DNA of 64,000 nucleotides from Prosthecobacter fusiformis (lineage in GTDB: Bacteria; Verrucomicrobiota; Verrucomicrobiia; Verrucomicrobiales; Verrucomicrobiaceae): positions 1,302,001-1,366,000 of the forward strand of contig NZ_SOCA01000001.1 of NCBI RefSeq assembly GCF_004364345.1. Reading direction: 5' to 3'. The notes under the pieces are model-generated. The model searched no databases. It worked only from the letters and a program-made list of their open reading frames with translations, and was not told where the DNA came from. Below are positions 10,240-19,576 of the stretch, piece by piece. Made by a program: the position numbers and the translations under genes. The stretch's first letter is position 1; every line of letters starts with the position of its first letter.

Positions 10240-13146
10240 GTGAAGCGTTTCTTGTTCCTCCTTTCCCTCCTGAGCAGCCCGGCTTGGGCCGTGGACTTCT
10301 CCAAGGACATCCAGCCTCTGCTTCAACGTGCCTGTTATGAATGCCATGGCAGTGAAGTGGCCAAGGCAGGGCTGCGTCTGCATGAAAAAGCCAGTGCACT
10401 CAAAGGCAGCGACCACCAGCCCGTGATCGTGCCCGGAAAGCCGGAGGAAAGCGAGCTTCTGCGCCGTGTATCCCTCCCACAGTCAGATAAAGAGGCCATG
10501 CCACGCCGCGGCACTCGGCTGACGAAACCGGAAATCACCGCGCTACGCAGATGGATCGCTGAAGGAGCTAGGTGGCCAGACACAGTCGCGGCAGTCAAGC
10601 ATTGGGCGTATCAAGCACCTGCAAGGCCGGAGGTGCCGTGGAATGCGGCTTCCGTTTTTCCCATGTCAAATGCGACACCAAATGCTATCGATGCTTTTGT
10701 GGCCTCGAAGCTGGTGGAAGCAGATTTAAATCCCTCACCTCCAGCTCCGGCTCACACGCTCCTGCGCCGATTGTTTTTTGATCTAACGGGACTGCCCCCA
10801 AATCTTGAAGACCAAAAAACCTTCCTCCTGACCAGTGAAGCCTCTTATGAAGAAGCGGTGGACCATCTTCTGGAGTCGCCAGAATTTGGTGTGAAGTGGG
10901 CGCGGCATTGGCTGGACCTGGCACGCTATGCCGATTCGCACGGTTTTCAGCGGGATGATTTGAGAGACGTCTGGGGCTACCGCGACTGGGTGGTGGATGC
11001 CTTGAACCAGGACATGCCTTTCGACCAGTTCACCCTTGAGCAAGTGGCTGGTGACCTCCTGCCTAACCCAACACCTGCACAGATCATCGCCACCGGCTTT
11101 CATCGCTGCACCCCGACAAATGTGGAGGCGGGGACCGAACCTGAAGAAAGCCGGATCAACCAGGTGATTGATCGCGTCAACACCACCGCGGCCGTCTGGC
11201 TGGGCAGCACGCTGGAATGCGCCCAATGCCATAACCACAAGTATGACCCCTTCAGCCAGGAGGATTATTACCGGCTGCTGGCCTACTTTAACAACACGGA
11301 AAAAGAGGCGGAACGAAGCAACCCCAAAACACCCGGTTCCATCCGCTTTGACGGTGTGCCTTATGCCATGCCTGAGGCGGATAAAGACAGCGCCAGGGCT
11401 AAGCTCTCCCAGCAACTGGAGCAGGTGAAAGAAGAAATGGCCAGGCTGGAGGCCACGGAAACCTCAGCCGATGGCCATCCCGTGAAGATGCAGGGGCCAC
11501 TGCCACTGAAGCCTGCGGAGATCCAAACAGCCTCCGGCGCTGAGTGGGAGGTGCAGAAGGATCAGAGCATCCTATTCATCGGGGAGGTTCCAGACGTGGA
11601 TTCTTACACCGTGGATTATGAAGTGTCACCGGGTTCGCTCACCGGCCTGATGCTGGAAGCACTGACAGATCCTACCCTGCCCGCGGGAGGCCCCGGACGC
11701 GCAGAAGGAGGACGGCCTAACTTCGTATTGCAACACCTGGAAATCTCCGTGGTGGGTGCAGATGGCAGCATCACACCCCTGAAGTTCAGCGAAGCCTATG
11801 CCAGCTTTTCCCAAGCGCGTTTTGATGTGAAAGGGCTGATTGATGCGGTCCCCACGACAGGCTGGGCCATCAATCCTGAATTTTCAAAATCCCACTGGGC
11901 GGCCTTGATTCTGGAACATCCGCTGACACTCACCGCCGGCATGAAGTTGAAGCTGCATCTGGTCCAGGAATACGGTGGAGGTAGAGTCATCGGAAAGCTG
12001 CGTTTCTCAGCTTTCAGCCAGGATGTAAAATCGCATCTGCCTGCAACGGAGACCTTGGGTTCCACCAGAAAGCGCCCGGCCATGCTGGCCTTGGATAAAA
12101 AATTGAAGGCGCTCCAGAAGAATATCGACGCGCTTAAACCAGCAACCACTGAGGTCATGAGGGAGCTGCCTCAGCCACGCATGACCGCTATCTTTAAACG
12201 CGGCCTATACACCGACCCGGCAGCCCCGGTGACTGCGGGTATCCCGGGCATTTTTGACCAAAAGGCCGAAGGCCCGCCCAACCGTCTCACACTGGCGAAA
12301 TGGCTCGCCTCCAAAGATAACCCCCTCACCGCCCGCGTCGCAGTGAACCGGATCTGGGCAGAAATCTTCGGCCAGGGCATTGTGACCACCGTGGAGGATT
12401 TCGGCATTAAAGGAGCCACACCTTCACATCCTGAACTTTTGGACTGGCTCGCCATTGAGTTTATGGAGCAGGGCTGGAGCCTGAAGACGCTCCTGAAACA
12501 GATCGTCATGTCCCAGACTTATCGGCAGAGTTCGGTCATACCTCCGGCTTCTCCAGGTCTTGAAGCAGACCCAGCCAATGCCCTGCTGTGGCGCGGCCCT
12601 CGTTTCCGGCTGGATGCCGAGGCTATCCGCGATAATGCACTGGCGGTATCCGGCCTCCTCAGTCTGCAAAAAGGCGGAGCACCCATCCGCCCTCCGCAGC
12701 CGGATGGCCTCTGGGCCAAAGTGGGCGGTCAGCAGTACAAATATTTGGTTAGTCCAGGTGAGATGCAATACCGGCGCGGGCTTTATGTGGTGCTGAAGCG
12801 CGGCGCTCCTTACCCCAGTTTTATGAACTTCGATGCCAGCGCACGCATGGCCTGTGTGGTGAAGCGCGGCCGCAGCAATACGCCTCTCCAGGCACTGACT
12901 CTGCTGAATGATCCCGTCTATGTCGAAGCTGCCCAGGCATTGGCAAAGGCGATGCACACAGAGCCGGATGCACCCTCACGCTTGCGGGCGGGCTTTCGCC
13001 GGGTGCTCTCGCGTGAGCCCACCACAGAAGAGCTGGCCATCATGCAGCAGCTCTATGATGCGCAGATTCACCTGGGTGAAGTCCAGGCGCTCGTGGCTGT
13101 GGCCAGCGCGCTGCTGAATCTGGATGAAACAATTACCAAAGGATGA
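10240..13146 (+). CDS. PSD1 / planctomycete cytochrome C domain protein (DUF1549-DUF1553)
   Basis: 968-residue exported protein of the PSCyt1-PSCyt2-PSD1 architecture that is expanded in Planctomycetes and Verrucomicrobia. Signal peptide MKRFLFLLSLLSSPAWA; then a heme-binding CYECH motif (C32, C35, H36) in the cytochrome-like domain; DUF1549 from about 140 (HWLDLARYADSHGFQ, CAQCHNHKYDPF near 327); a beta-sandwich insert of about 200 residues; and DUF1553 from about 680 (RVAVNRIWAEIFGQG to the end). The family usually pairs with a DUF1501 protein, absent here. GTG 10240 gives a proper positively charged signal peptide, but the strong AGGAGGTGA at 10236-10244 would fit the in-frame TTG at 10252 better by spacing. 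Catalytic role not established. Confidence 0.88.
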   Translation: MKRFLFLLSLLSSPAWAVDFSKDIQPLLQRACYECHGSEVAKAGLRLHEKASALKGSDHQPVIVPGKPEESELLRRVSLPQSDKEAMPRRGTRLTKPEITALRRWIAEGARWPDTVAAVKHWAYQAPARPEVPWNAASVFPMSNATPNAIDAFVASKLVEADLNPSPPAPAHTLLRRLFFDLTGLPPNLEDQKTFLLTSEASYEEAVDHLLESPEFGVKWARHWLDLARYADSHGFQRDDLRDVWGYRDWVVDALNQDMPFDQFTLEQVAGDLLPNPTPAQIIATGFHRCTPTNVEAGTEPEESRINQVIDRVNTTAAVWLGSTLECAQCHNHKYDPFSQEDYYRLLAYFNNTEKEAERSNPKTPGSIRFDGVPYAMPEADKDSARAKLSQQLEQVKEEMARLEATETSADGHPVKMQGPLPLKPAEIQTASGAEWEVQKDQSILFIGEVPDVDSYTVDYEVSPGSLTGLMLEALTDPTLPAGGPGRAEGGRPNFVLQHLEISVVGADGSITPLKFSEAYASFSQARFDVKGLIDAVPTTGWAINPEFSKSHWAALILEHPLTLTAGMKLKLHLVQEYGGGRVIGKLRFSAFSQDVKSHLPATETLGSTRKRPAMLALDKKLKALQKNIDALKPATTEVMRELPQPRMTAIFKRGLYTDPAAPVTAGIPGIFDQKAEGPPNRLTLAKWLASKDNPLTARVAVNRIWAEIFGQGIVTTVEDFGIKGATPSHPELLDWLAIEFMEQGWSLKTLLKQIVMSQTYRQSSVIPPASPGLEADPANALLWRGPRFRLDAEAIRDNALAVSGLLSLQKGGAPIRPPQPDGLWAKVGGQQYKYLVSPGEMQYRRGLYVVLKRGAPYPSFMNFDASARMACVVKRGRSNTPLQALTLLNDPVYVEAAQALAKAMHTEPDAPSRLRAGFRRVLSREPTTEELAIMQQLYDAQIHLGEVQALVAVASALLNLDETITKG

Positions 13147-13182
13147 TCCAGCCCGGCATCTTCGGGATGAAGTAGCAAAAAA

Positions 13183-14052
13183 CTACTCCAGCCCCGGAGG
13201 TTTATCAGACACATTGCGGCCTGTATTCGCGGGTTTCGGCGGCGGCTTGCTCGGGTCAAAGAAGTCTCCACCCCGGATCAGCACATCTCCATTTGGATCA
13301 ATCGACATCTGCGGACGATCGCCGTTTTCTTCCCGGTAATAGGACCGTTTTTTGAGTGATCCATCCGGCGCGACGACGCAGTGGGCGTAAATATGGGGCT
13401 GCGCCAAAAACAGCACATTGAGACTGTTCGAGCGGTCCAGACTGATCTGCGGATCATGGGCCATCGTGATGGGCCCGAGGCGGAAGGTCTGCAGCCGCAG
13501 ATTGCTCTTGTCATCGATCAGCCGGACATACAGCGACGTGCTGTCCACATCGGTAAAAAGAATCACGGCATATCGGCGGGCCGTGCCTGCTCCCTTGAAT
13601 CCCTCCGGCACGCCATACGCCTGCTCCCACATGGGCTTGTTATCCGTGATATTAAAGCGCAGGCGGGTGCTTGTATAAAACTGCCCGGAGGGCATATGCG
13701 CCACGCGGGCGGTCAGGCCATAATTGCCAATTTCGGTCGGTGAGTAGGCATCTGTAACGATGATCTTTCGCTGAATGGTACCGCCAGCAGGAATCTGCGC
13801 AAGTTCCACACCCGAAACCTCAATCGGCGAAAGCGACCTGCCCGTCCGGTCCGTCATTTCAAACGAAAGCCAACTCGCACGCCCCGGACCGCCCAGCACC
13901 ACCTCCGCTCCAGAGCGGTTCGTGATCGTCACCGTGGCAGGAATAGCTTCCAGAGCCAGAAAGTTGGTCCTCGGCAGGGTCATTCCCACCTGGAATTGGG
14001 CCTGCGCAGTCAGCGTCAGGGCAAGGAAGAGGAGGGGGGTAAGAAAGCGCAT
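13183..14052 (-). CDS. exported hypothetical protein
   Basis: 289-residue protein from ATG 14052, chosen because MRFLTPLLFLALTLTAQAQ is a clean signal peptide; an upstream in-frame ATG at 14100 would bury it behind 16 residues. The mature part begins with a beta-rich, Ig-like domain (TNRSGAEVVLGGPGRASWLSFEM) and continues with beta strands, ending in a Pro-rich tail (PSKPPPKPANTG). I do not recognise a family. It is convergent with the PSD1 gene and lies downstream of the FGE-fold gene on the same strand, 76 bp past that gene's stop, so it could be co-transcribed. Function unknown. Confidence 0.6.
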   Translation of the reverse strand: MRFLTPLLFLALTLTAQAQFQVGMTLPRTNFLALEAIPATVTITNRSGAEVVLGGPGRASWLSFEMTDRTGRSLSPIEVSGVELAQIPAGGTIQRKIIVTDAYSPTEIGNYGLTARVAHMPSGQFYTSTRLRFNITDNKPMWEQAYGVPEGFKGAGTARRYAVILFTDVDSTSLYVRLIDDKSNLRLQTFRLGPITMAHDPQISLDRSNSLNVLFLAQPHIYAHCVVAPDGSLKKRSYYREENGDRPQMSIDPNGDVLIRGGDFFDPSKPPPKPANTGRNVSDKPPGLE

Positions 14053-14128
14053 AGCAGATTGAAAGCGGAAAATTGGGCTGCCGAAAATATTAAAATGCAT
14101 CGCGGCGGATGAATAAGACTAAAAACAC

Positions 14129-16093
14129 TCACTTTCCAGCCGAGGGAGCCTGATCACTGGCCGTCCGAAAGCCACGGGCCAGGGAGGTTTCCATGGCGGA
14201 TTCAGCAAAAAAGCGGCTGGTCAGCAAATCCTGGCTGGTTTTCAGGGCAAAGTGTCCCCCACGCACCACCGGCACGCGCAGGTCAGGGTAATCAGGATGT
14301 GATGGCCAGGGCGCTCCGGTCATCTCACTTGCCGTCCATTCAGAGACATTTCCCGCCATGTCACACACACCATAGGGACTCACATCCAGGGACTTCCGGT
14401 CCACCGGTGCCCATAGGTTATAGCCATCTTTGCCGCCTCCCTTGCCGTTGGCATCATAGTCATCTCCCAAATTGGCCGCTTCTTTATTGATCTTCGATCC
14501 CCATGGAAAAGGGAGTCCCAACTCGCCCCGGGCTGCTTTCTCCCATTCCTCTTCCGTGGGCAGCCGCTGCCCTTTCCATTTGGCAAAGGCATAGGCATCC
14601 CACCAGTCCACCTGGGTCACCGGCGTATTCAGGCTCATCGGCTGGCCGTTATAGGTGGCTCCCGCCTTGGCTGCTGCATAAGTATCCGTCCACTTGGCCG
14701 GAGCATGGCCGCTTTTAGATTTTGGCTGGTCAGGATGGTCAAAGCTAGCCGGGGTGGCGGACTGCTCCAGCGCCTTCAGAAATTCATTATACTGGCCGAT
14801 GGTGACCTCGTGCTTGCTGATCCAGAACGCGGGCAGGTTTCGGGTCTGCTTCTTCTGATAGATGAAAGGCCCTGCGGGGATGGCTACCATCTCCTGCTCC
14901 ATCATCGTTGTGCCGGAGGGCGTCGCCGTTCCCACCAGATTTCCCAGGCCGAAAACCGCTGCCAGAGCCGCCGCCGCCGCCGCCCAGACCCACCAGGGAG
15001 TCGGACGCCTGCTGGCAGATGAACCTTCCTCGGCTTCGATCCGGCGCATAATGCTGCGTTCCCGCATGGCATCACGCACATCGTCCAGCGCCTCAAGGAG
15101 TCCAGACCAGTCGTGCCCTCCATCCGCCAGCGTGGCCAGCAGTCCACGGGCCTTTCCTTCACTGGCCAGCGGCTGGACCAGTTCCAGAAGCGCAGCCACC
15201 TCCTCCTGCGCCACGCGCGGGCGGCTGCTGGCAGGACGGAAGATATTCACGATGCTCGCCTGGTTTTCCGCATCCAGGTAAATATCCCGTGCATAAAGAC
15301 GGCGGTGATGATACCCGCGCTCCACGGCGTACTGCATGGCCTCCGCCACGCCGAAAAGCATCTCAGCGATTTTTTTTTCGGACAGGTGCTCATTCGCCGC
15401 CTGCATTTCTTCCAGATTCCGCCCGCGCGGCAGCTCACGGGTATAAAAAATCAGACCATTGACTGAGCCTGCCTCATACAAAGGCGCGATGCGCGGATGC
15501 GAAATGGAGGCCTTCAGCCGCTCACGTTCTTTAAAGCCCTGCACCGCTTCCGGCTGGCTCAGCAGATCCGGCCTCAGCAGGACCATGGCCACAGGGCGCT
15601 GCACCGTCACCTGGATAGCACGGTAAGTTTCGGATTCCGTCTCCTGGGTCAGCCTGTCCTGCACCTGATAATTTCCCAGCATGGTCCCAGGGGCCAGGAA
15701 GGGCGGCAGTTCCACACACTGCGGCGGTGGCGGCATCTTCAGCGCTGCCTGGGCTTTCGTGACCAGCTTGGCTTCCGTATAAGGCGCATCCAGCAGCACC
15801 GGCCAGCCCGCGATTTGGGATTCAAATCCTGTCAGGTCATAACGCGTGGTAAAAAGCACTTTTGCCTGCGGATAACGCCCCAGCACGGCGTCGCGTAAAT
15901 TGAACCCGGTTTCACCACTGGCGGCAGGGATGGCCTCCGTGATCAGCAGGTCCAGATTGTCTGCACGGCTGATCCAGCTCCGCGCTTCACTCACACTCGC
16001 CACGCTATGGACTGTCCACTCAGCTTGCTGGCGGAGGGCTTCGCTTCGGGGACCGCGGGTATCGGCGTTGGCATCAAGAAAAAGAATCGTCAT
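14129..16093 (-). CDS. receiver-like / pseudokinase / TM / FGE-fold fusion protein
   Basis: 654-residue membrane protein in four parts. Residues 1-118 resemble a response-regulator receiver domain. Residues 138-345 have a Ser/Thr-kinase-like fold, but the VAIK lysine is V171 (VAMVLLRP), the catalytic loop reads YARDIYLD (267-274, Asp270 kept, Lys lost) and no DFG is seen, so it is probably inactive. A single membrane helix follows at 367-388, then a formylglycine-generating-enzyme/SUMF1 fold to about 650 (YGVCDMAGNVSEW, VVRGGHF). The C-terminal half of that domain lacks the paired cysteines of true FGE, so it is more likely a binding module. It starts 20 bp after the TPR membrane protein gene and forms an operon with it. 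Substrate or ligand unknown. Confidence 0.78.
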   Translation of the reverse strand: MTILFLDANADTRGPRSEALRQQAEWTVHSVASVSEARSWISRADNLDLLITEAIPAASGETGFNLRDAVLGRYPQAKVLFTTRYDLTGFESQIAGWPVLLDAPYTEAKLVTKAQAALKMPPPPQCVELPPFLAPGTMLGNYQVQDRLTQETESETYRAIQVTVQRPVAMVLLRPDLLSQPEAVQGFKERERLKASISHPRIAPLYEAGSVNGLIFYTRELPRGRNLEEMQAANEHLSEKKIAEMLFGVAEAMQYAVERGYHHRRLYARDIYLDAENQASIVNIFRPASSRPRVAQEEVAALLELVQPLASEGKARGLLATLADGGHDWSGLLEALDDVRDAMRERSIMRRIEAEEGSSASRRPTPWWVWAAAAAALAAVFGLGNLVGTATPSGTTMMEQEMVAIPAGPFIYQKKQTRNLPAFWISKHEVTIGQYNEFLKALEQSATPASFDHPDQPKSKSGHAPAKWTDTYAAAKAGATYNGQPMSLNTPVTQVDWWDAYAFAKWKGQRLPTEEEWEKAARGELGLPFPWGSKINKEAANLGDDYDANGKGGGKDGYNLWAPVDRKSLDVSPYGVCDMAGNVSEWTASEMTGAPWPSHPDYPDLRVPVVRGGHFALKTSQDLLTSRFFAESAMETSLARGFRTASDQAPSAGK

Positions 16094-16113
16094 CGTATCG
16101 GGGGGGCGGGCCG

Positions 16114-17358
16114 TCAGTTCGTCACCGGCGGGAGCAGAGGGTTCACTCCGCCCGGCTCGGCCTGGGGCGTGCGTGAACCAAAATCCAGGAGATCGCGCGG
16201 CTCAGCGGCCACATCCTGGAGTTTGTTCTGATAATACAGCCGGACCACGTAGCCGTGATATGAACGGCGGCCATGGGCGGTGATTTCTCCCGGGGTGAGT
16301 GCCGGCAGGAAATAGGTGACATCCAAAGGTTCTTCCCCAATGCCGCTCCAGTCCACAGGCGCTGCAGCCCAGGTGGAAACGGGTTCATCGGCGATGGTGA
16401 GGGCGACTTTTTCGCCATTCACCCGATCAAAAAAATACACATCAATATCCACCTGGCTGGGGTCCAGGGTATTATTGCCCTGCCTAAGAATGGGAATACG
16501 CAGCACCACTTTTTCCCCATTCACCGCAGTTGGATCACGCACTGCCTGACAGGCACCCAGGGTCAGCATCTTCGCTCCATCCCCTCCCACCAGGGCAGAA
16601 GAGCTAGGGCCAGCTACCTGATTCCCCACCACTGACGGGCTAGTCAGACGCCTTTGGGCCAGATCACGAAAACCAGCCGCTTTGGTCGGATCCATCTCTT
16701 CTAACTGCCGCCAGAGCGTCGCCGCCTTGTCTGATAGGCCCATGGTTTCATAACACTGTGCCATCTCTGCCATCACCTCAGGGCGCGCTGGATACTGTAG
16801 ATCCGCACGTTTCAGGACTTCCAAAGCACCTTGCATGTCCCCAAGCCCCCGCACTTGTTTGGCCAATTCGATCATTTCTTCCAGAGACATGTTCGCCACA
16901 CCATCGCCCACAGGCGTTTGAGGAACTTCCAGGCCCAAAGTAGGCGCGGGTGGTTTTGGCAGACTTGTTTCTGGTCTGACAGGAGATGAAGTGGGTGGTA
17001 ACACTGGGGCCTGAGGAACTGGCACCTGTGGTGGAACGCCTGTAGGGGCGGCGAATGAGCCAATGGCAGGCGGGGCAAATCCCGGTGTCGGAGCGGCTGT
17101 CGAAACTGGATTCTGCGCTGGAGCCAGTTGCCCCACGGACGGAGGACTAAAACTGACCGTTGGTGTCATCGGCGCACCCAGGAAGGGTAAGGAGTTTCCC
17201 TGTGTCGTCTTTATCGGCTGTTCACTGCCTCGGGAGCCCGTCCAGAGTGCCTGGATCACCAATATCACCTGCACCGATGCAAGCAGGCACAAGACGAGGA
17301 GGGCCGTCCCAGTTGCACGGCCCCGGTCAGCGTTGAGAATGGAAGAGGCTTTAGCCAT
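16114..17358 (-). CDS. membrane-anchored TPR protein
   Basis: 414 residues. One membrane helix near 18-40 (GTALLVLCLLASVQVILVIQ), then a Pro/Ala/Gln-rich linker to about 150, a TPR-like helical segment at about 155-235 (MSLEEMIELAKQVRGLG, MAQCYETMGLSDKAATLW), and a beta-rich C-terminal domain (RIPILRQGNNTLDPSQVDID, VDIDVYFFDRVNGEKVAL). The topology puts the C-terminus outside the cytoplasm. It is the first gene of a two-gene operon with the pseudokinase/FGE-fold protein and is divergent from pabB (45-bp gap). The C-terminal domain resembles orphan domains found beside verrucomicrobial signalling genes; I cannot name it. Probably a scaffold or sensor partner of the downstream protein. Confidence 0.65.
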   Translation of the reverse strand: MAKASSILNADRGRATGTALLVLCLLASVQVILVIQALWTGSRGSEQPIKTTQGNSLPFLGAPMTPTVSFSPPSVGQLAPAQNPVSTAAPTPGFAPPAIGSFAAPTGVPPQVPVPQAPVLPPTSSPVRPETSLPKPPAPTLGLEVPQTPVGDGVANMSLEEMIELAKQVRGLGDMQGALEVLKRADLQYPARPEVMAEMAQCYETMGLSDKAATLWRQLEEMDPTKAAGFRDLAQRRLTSPSVVGNQVAGPSSSALVGGDGAKMLTLGACQAVRDPTAVNGEKVVLRIPILRQGNNTLDPSQVDIDVYFFDRVNGEKVALTIADEPVSTWAAAPVDWSGIGEEPLDVTYFLPALTPGEITAHGRRSYHGYVVRLYYQNKLQDVAAEPRDLLDFGSRTPQAEPGGVNPLLPPVTN

Positions 17359-17403
17359 GCCGATTGCCGCAGGAAATTCGTATGGTACGGTCCACGCTCC
17401 GAA

Positions 17404-18684
17404 GTGTCAATGCTCCAGCCCTTTTCCACCCATTCTCCCCGTAAAAAAGGAGGATCGTGGACACGAATTGACTCGAACTTGGGATCCCCTGAAAAATTGG
17501 CCTCCCAGTTGGCCTCGTTTCCAGGCTTTATCTGGTTGGACAGCGCCGTCACCCAGCCAGGCTCGGTCTCCATCCTCACCGCTTGGCCAGACCGTATCCT
17601 CCGTGGAAAAATGAGTGACGACTGGTCCCAGGTCGAAACCGTCCTTCAGGAAGGAATCACCGCAGGAAAACCCGGCGGGCTGTACGGTTGGGTTGGTTAT
17701 GACGGGCAGTTTGTCCTCGGCGTTTATCCACATGCGCTGCTTTATGACCACGAAAGCAACGAATGGTTCGATTGTGGCGGTTTTTGGCAGAAATGGCAGT
17801 CTGAAGCCCCTTTTGAGCCGGCCCCTTTCACTCAGAACACTCCTGAAATCCCTTTTCAGGCCCTTGTCTCAAAGGAAAACTTTCTGGCTCAGGTGCGCCG
17901 TGCGCAGGATTACATCCGCGCGGGGGACATTTATCAGGTGAATTTGTCTCACCCCTGGCGTGCTAGCTGGCCACCCGGCACTCCCTTTTTACCCCTGTAT
18001 CAACGGCTGCGTCAGGTCTCTCCCGCACCCCACGCCGCCTGCCTCAACCTGGAAGGCACCACCCTCTTCTCAGCCTCTCCTGAGCTTTTTCTTAAACTCT
18101 CCGGCCGCACCATCGCCACCCATCCCATCAAAGGCACCCGGCCCCGCTACCCACAGGATCCTCCCCGTGACGCCGCTTCTGCCCGTGACCTCCTGGCCTG
18201 CGACAAAGAGCGCGCCGAGCTGCTCATGATCACGGACCTGGAGCGCAATGACCTTGGGCAAGTTTGCGAGTTCGGCAGCGTGCAGGTGCCCGACCTCTGG
18301 CGGGTGGAAAGTTTTGCCCAGGTCTATCACCTCGTCTCCACCGTCATCGGTGTCCTCCGCCCAGGCATCAGCCATGCCTCAGCTTTCCGGGCGTGCTTTC
18401 CCGGTGGCAGCATCACCGGTGCGCCCAAAAAACGCGCCCGCGAGATCATCTCAGAACTGGAGCCTTATCCGCGTGGACTCTATACCGGTGCTATCGGCTT
18501 CTTCGGCTTTGATGGGGAAAGCCAGTGGAGCATCGCCATACGCACCGCAGTGAAGAAGGGTGACGAGATCACCTTTCATGCCGGGTCGGGGATTGTCGCA
18601 GACAGCATCGCAGAAAAAGAGTGGGAGGAAACCTATCACAAGGCCTCGGGCATTCTCGCCGCCTGGTCTCAGCCTAACCAATAA
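17404..18684 (+). CDS. pabB: aminodeoxychorismate synthase component I
   Basis: Chorismate-utilising enzyme that makes 4-amino-4-deoxychorismate for folate synthesis with glutamine-derived ammonia from PabA. 426 residues with the PabB signature PIKGTRPR near 236 (TrpE has Ala where this has Lys), FPGGSITGAPKKRA near 337 and AGSGIVADS near 396. The start is GTG 17404 or ATG 17410; they differ by two residues. No pabA or pabC gene is adjacent. The N-terminal 130 residues are more divergent, as usual. An anthranilate synthase is less likely because of the lysine in the PIKGT motif. Confidence 0.92.
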   Translation: MSMLQPFSTHSPRKKGGSWTRIDSNLGSPEKLASQLASFPGFIWLDSAVTQPGSVSILTAWPDRILRGKMSDDWSQVETVLQEGITAGKPGGLYGWVGYDGQFVLGVYPHALLYDHESNEWFDCGGFWQKWQSEAPFEPAPFTQNTPEIPFQALVSKENFLAQVRRAQDYIRAGDIYQVNLSHPWRASWPPGTPFLPLYQRLRQVSPAPHAACLNLEGTTLFSASPELFLKLSGRTIATHPIKGTRPRYPQDPPRDAASARDLLACDKERAELLMITDLERNDLGQVCEFGSVQVPDLWRVESFAQVYHLVSTVIGVLRPGISHASAFRACFPGGSITGAPKKRAREIISELEPYPRGLYTGAIGFFGFDGESQWSIAIRTAVKKGDEITFHAGSGIVADSIAEKEWEETYHKASGILAAWSQPNQ

Positions 18685-18949
18685 CATTTCCATGTTTTGG
18701 CCGCGCGGGGTGGGCAAGATGGCTCTTTTGATCGGCCAGCTGCTGATGCATCGTGCAAAGGACAAACATGGTCGCCTGCTTCATGCAAAGAGCAATCTTT
18801 CAGCACAGGATATCCGGTTCAATTAATTTTATAATACGTTGATGCTCAATGCATTAAGATACTAACAAACTCTATGGGCACGGCTTTGGCTATAGGATAA
18901 CACGAGACCGTTAAATCAGCGGCTTCCAAATTCTAACCTACCAACCCGT

Positions 18950-19291
18950 ATGAAACGCATTATCCAAATTCTGTGCCTTGCAGTTGCAACCTTAGGTTTG
19001 TCCAATTGCACCGCTTATGTCGAAGACACTGGCTATGTGGCCTCACGTCCCGGTCACGTTTATCGTGGTGCTCCTTACCACCATCGTGGCCCGTATTATG
19101 GCAGTGCCCGTTATAACCACGGCAGTAACGTCGCTTATCGCACCTCTTCCCGCTACGGACGCAGCCACCGTGACTATGACCGCAATGACCGTCACCGCCA
19201 TGACTCCCGTCATAACGTGCGCCACCATCCTCGCTCATCGCGCTCATCCATTGACGCTCGTCTGAGCACCAATGTGGGCCTCTTCCGTTAA
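18950..19291 (+). CDS. His/Arg/Tyr-rich small lipoprotein
   Basis: 113-residue putative lipoprotein. The signal MKRIIQILCLAVATLGLSNC ends in a lipobox (LSNC, Cys20). The mature chain is very rich in His, Arg, Tyr and Ser (HHRGPYYGSARYNHG, HRDYDRNDRHRHDSRHN) and has no hydrophobic core, so it is probably extended. It ends DARLSTNVGLFR, close to the end of the next small gene (VKANVNVGL). The His-rich composition could bind metal or wall polymers, but this is inference only. A 38-bp gap separates it from the next lipoprotein gene and both are followed by one terminator, so the pair is probably an operon. Confidence 0.7.
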   Translation: MKRIIQILCLAVATLGLSNCTAYVEDTGYVASRPGHVYRGAPYHHRGPYYGSARYNHGSNVAYRTSSRYGRSHRDYDRNDRHRHDSRHNVRHHPRSSRSSIDARLSTNVGLFR

Positions 19292-19328
19292 ACCCTCGTT
19301 TTTCAGTCAATCCTAAATCAACCTCACC

Positions 19329-19493
19329 ATGAAACACATTCGCACTCTCAGTCTGCTGGCCACACTCGCCATTGCCCTGCCTAGTTGCAGCACCAACGTC
19401 AATGCCAGCGGTCGCGCAGGTAAATCCCGTCCCCACTCCCATCAGCACAGCTCCAACACGGGCGTGAAGGCCAATGTGAACGTGGGCCTCTAA
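19329..19493 (+). CDS. 54-aa small lipoprotein
   Basis: Short gene. The 54-residue product begins MKHIRTLSLLATLAIALPSC, a lipoprotein signal with the lipobox LPSC (Cys20), followed by a polar Ser/His-rich tail (STNVNASGRAGKSRPHSHQH) ending VKANVNVGL. It resembles the upstream lipoprotein in signal length, in basic polar composition and in the terminal NVGL motif, suggesting a diverged duplicate. A strong terminator follows 25 bp after the stop. Function unknown; the lipidated Cys and the paired arrangement argue that it is a real gene. Confidence 0.65.
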   Translation: MKHIRTLSLLATLAIALPSCSTNVNASGRAGKSRPHSHQHSSNTGVKANVNVGL

Positions 19494-19517
19494 TTTGCGG
19501 CTCGTCAAAATCCCCCC

Positions 19518-19556
19518 ATGGGGCGGATGGATATCCTCCATCTGCCCCATTTTTTT
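19518..19556 (+). terminator. rho-independent terminator of the small lipoprotein pair
   Basis: A 14-bp stem with one G-U pair (19518-19531 with 19537-19550), a 5-base loop and a T run at 19551-19556. It also separates this operon from the convergent AraC gene. Confidence 0.88.
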
Positions 19557-19576
19557 CGCTTTATGTTAGGCCTCCA

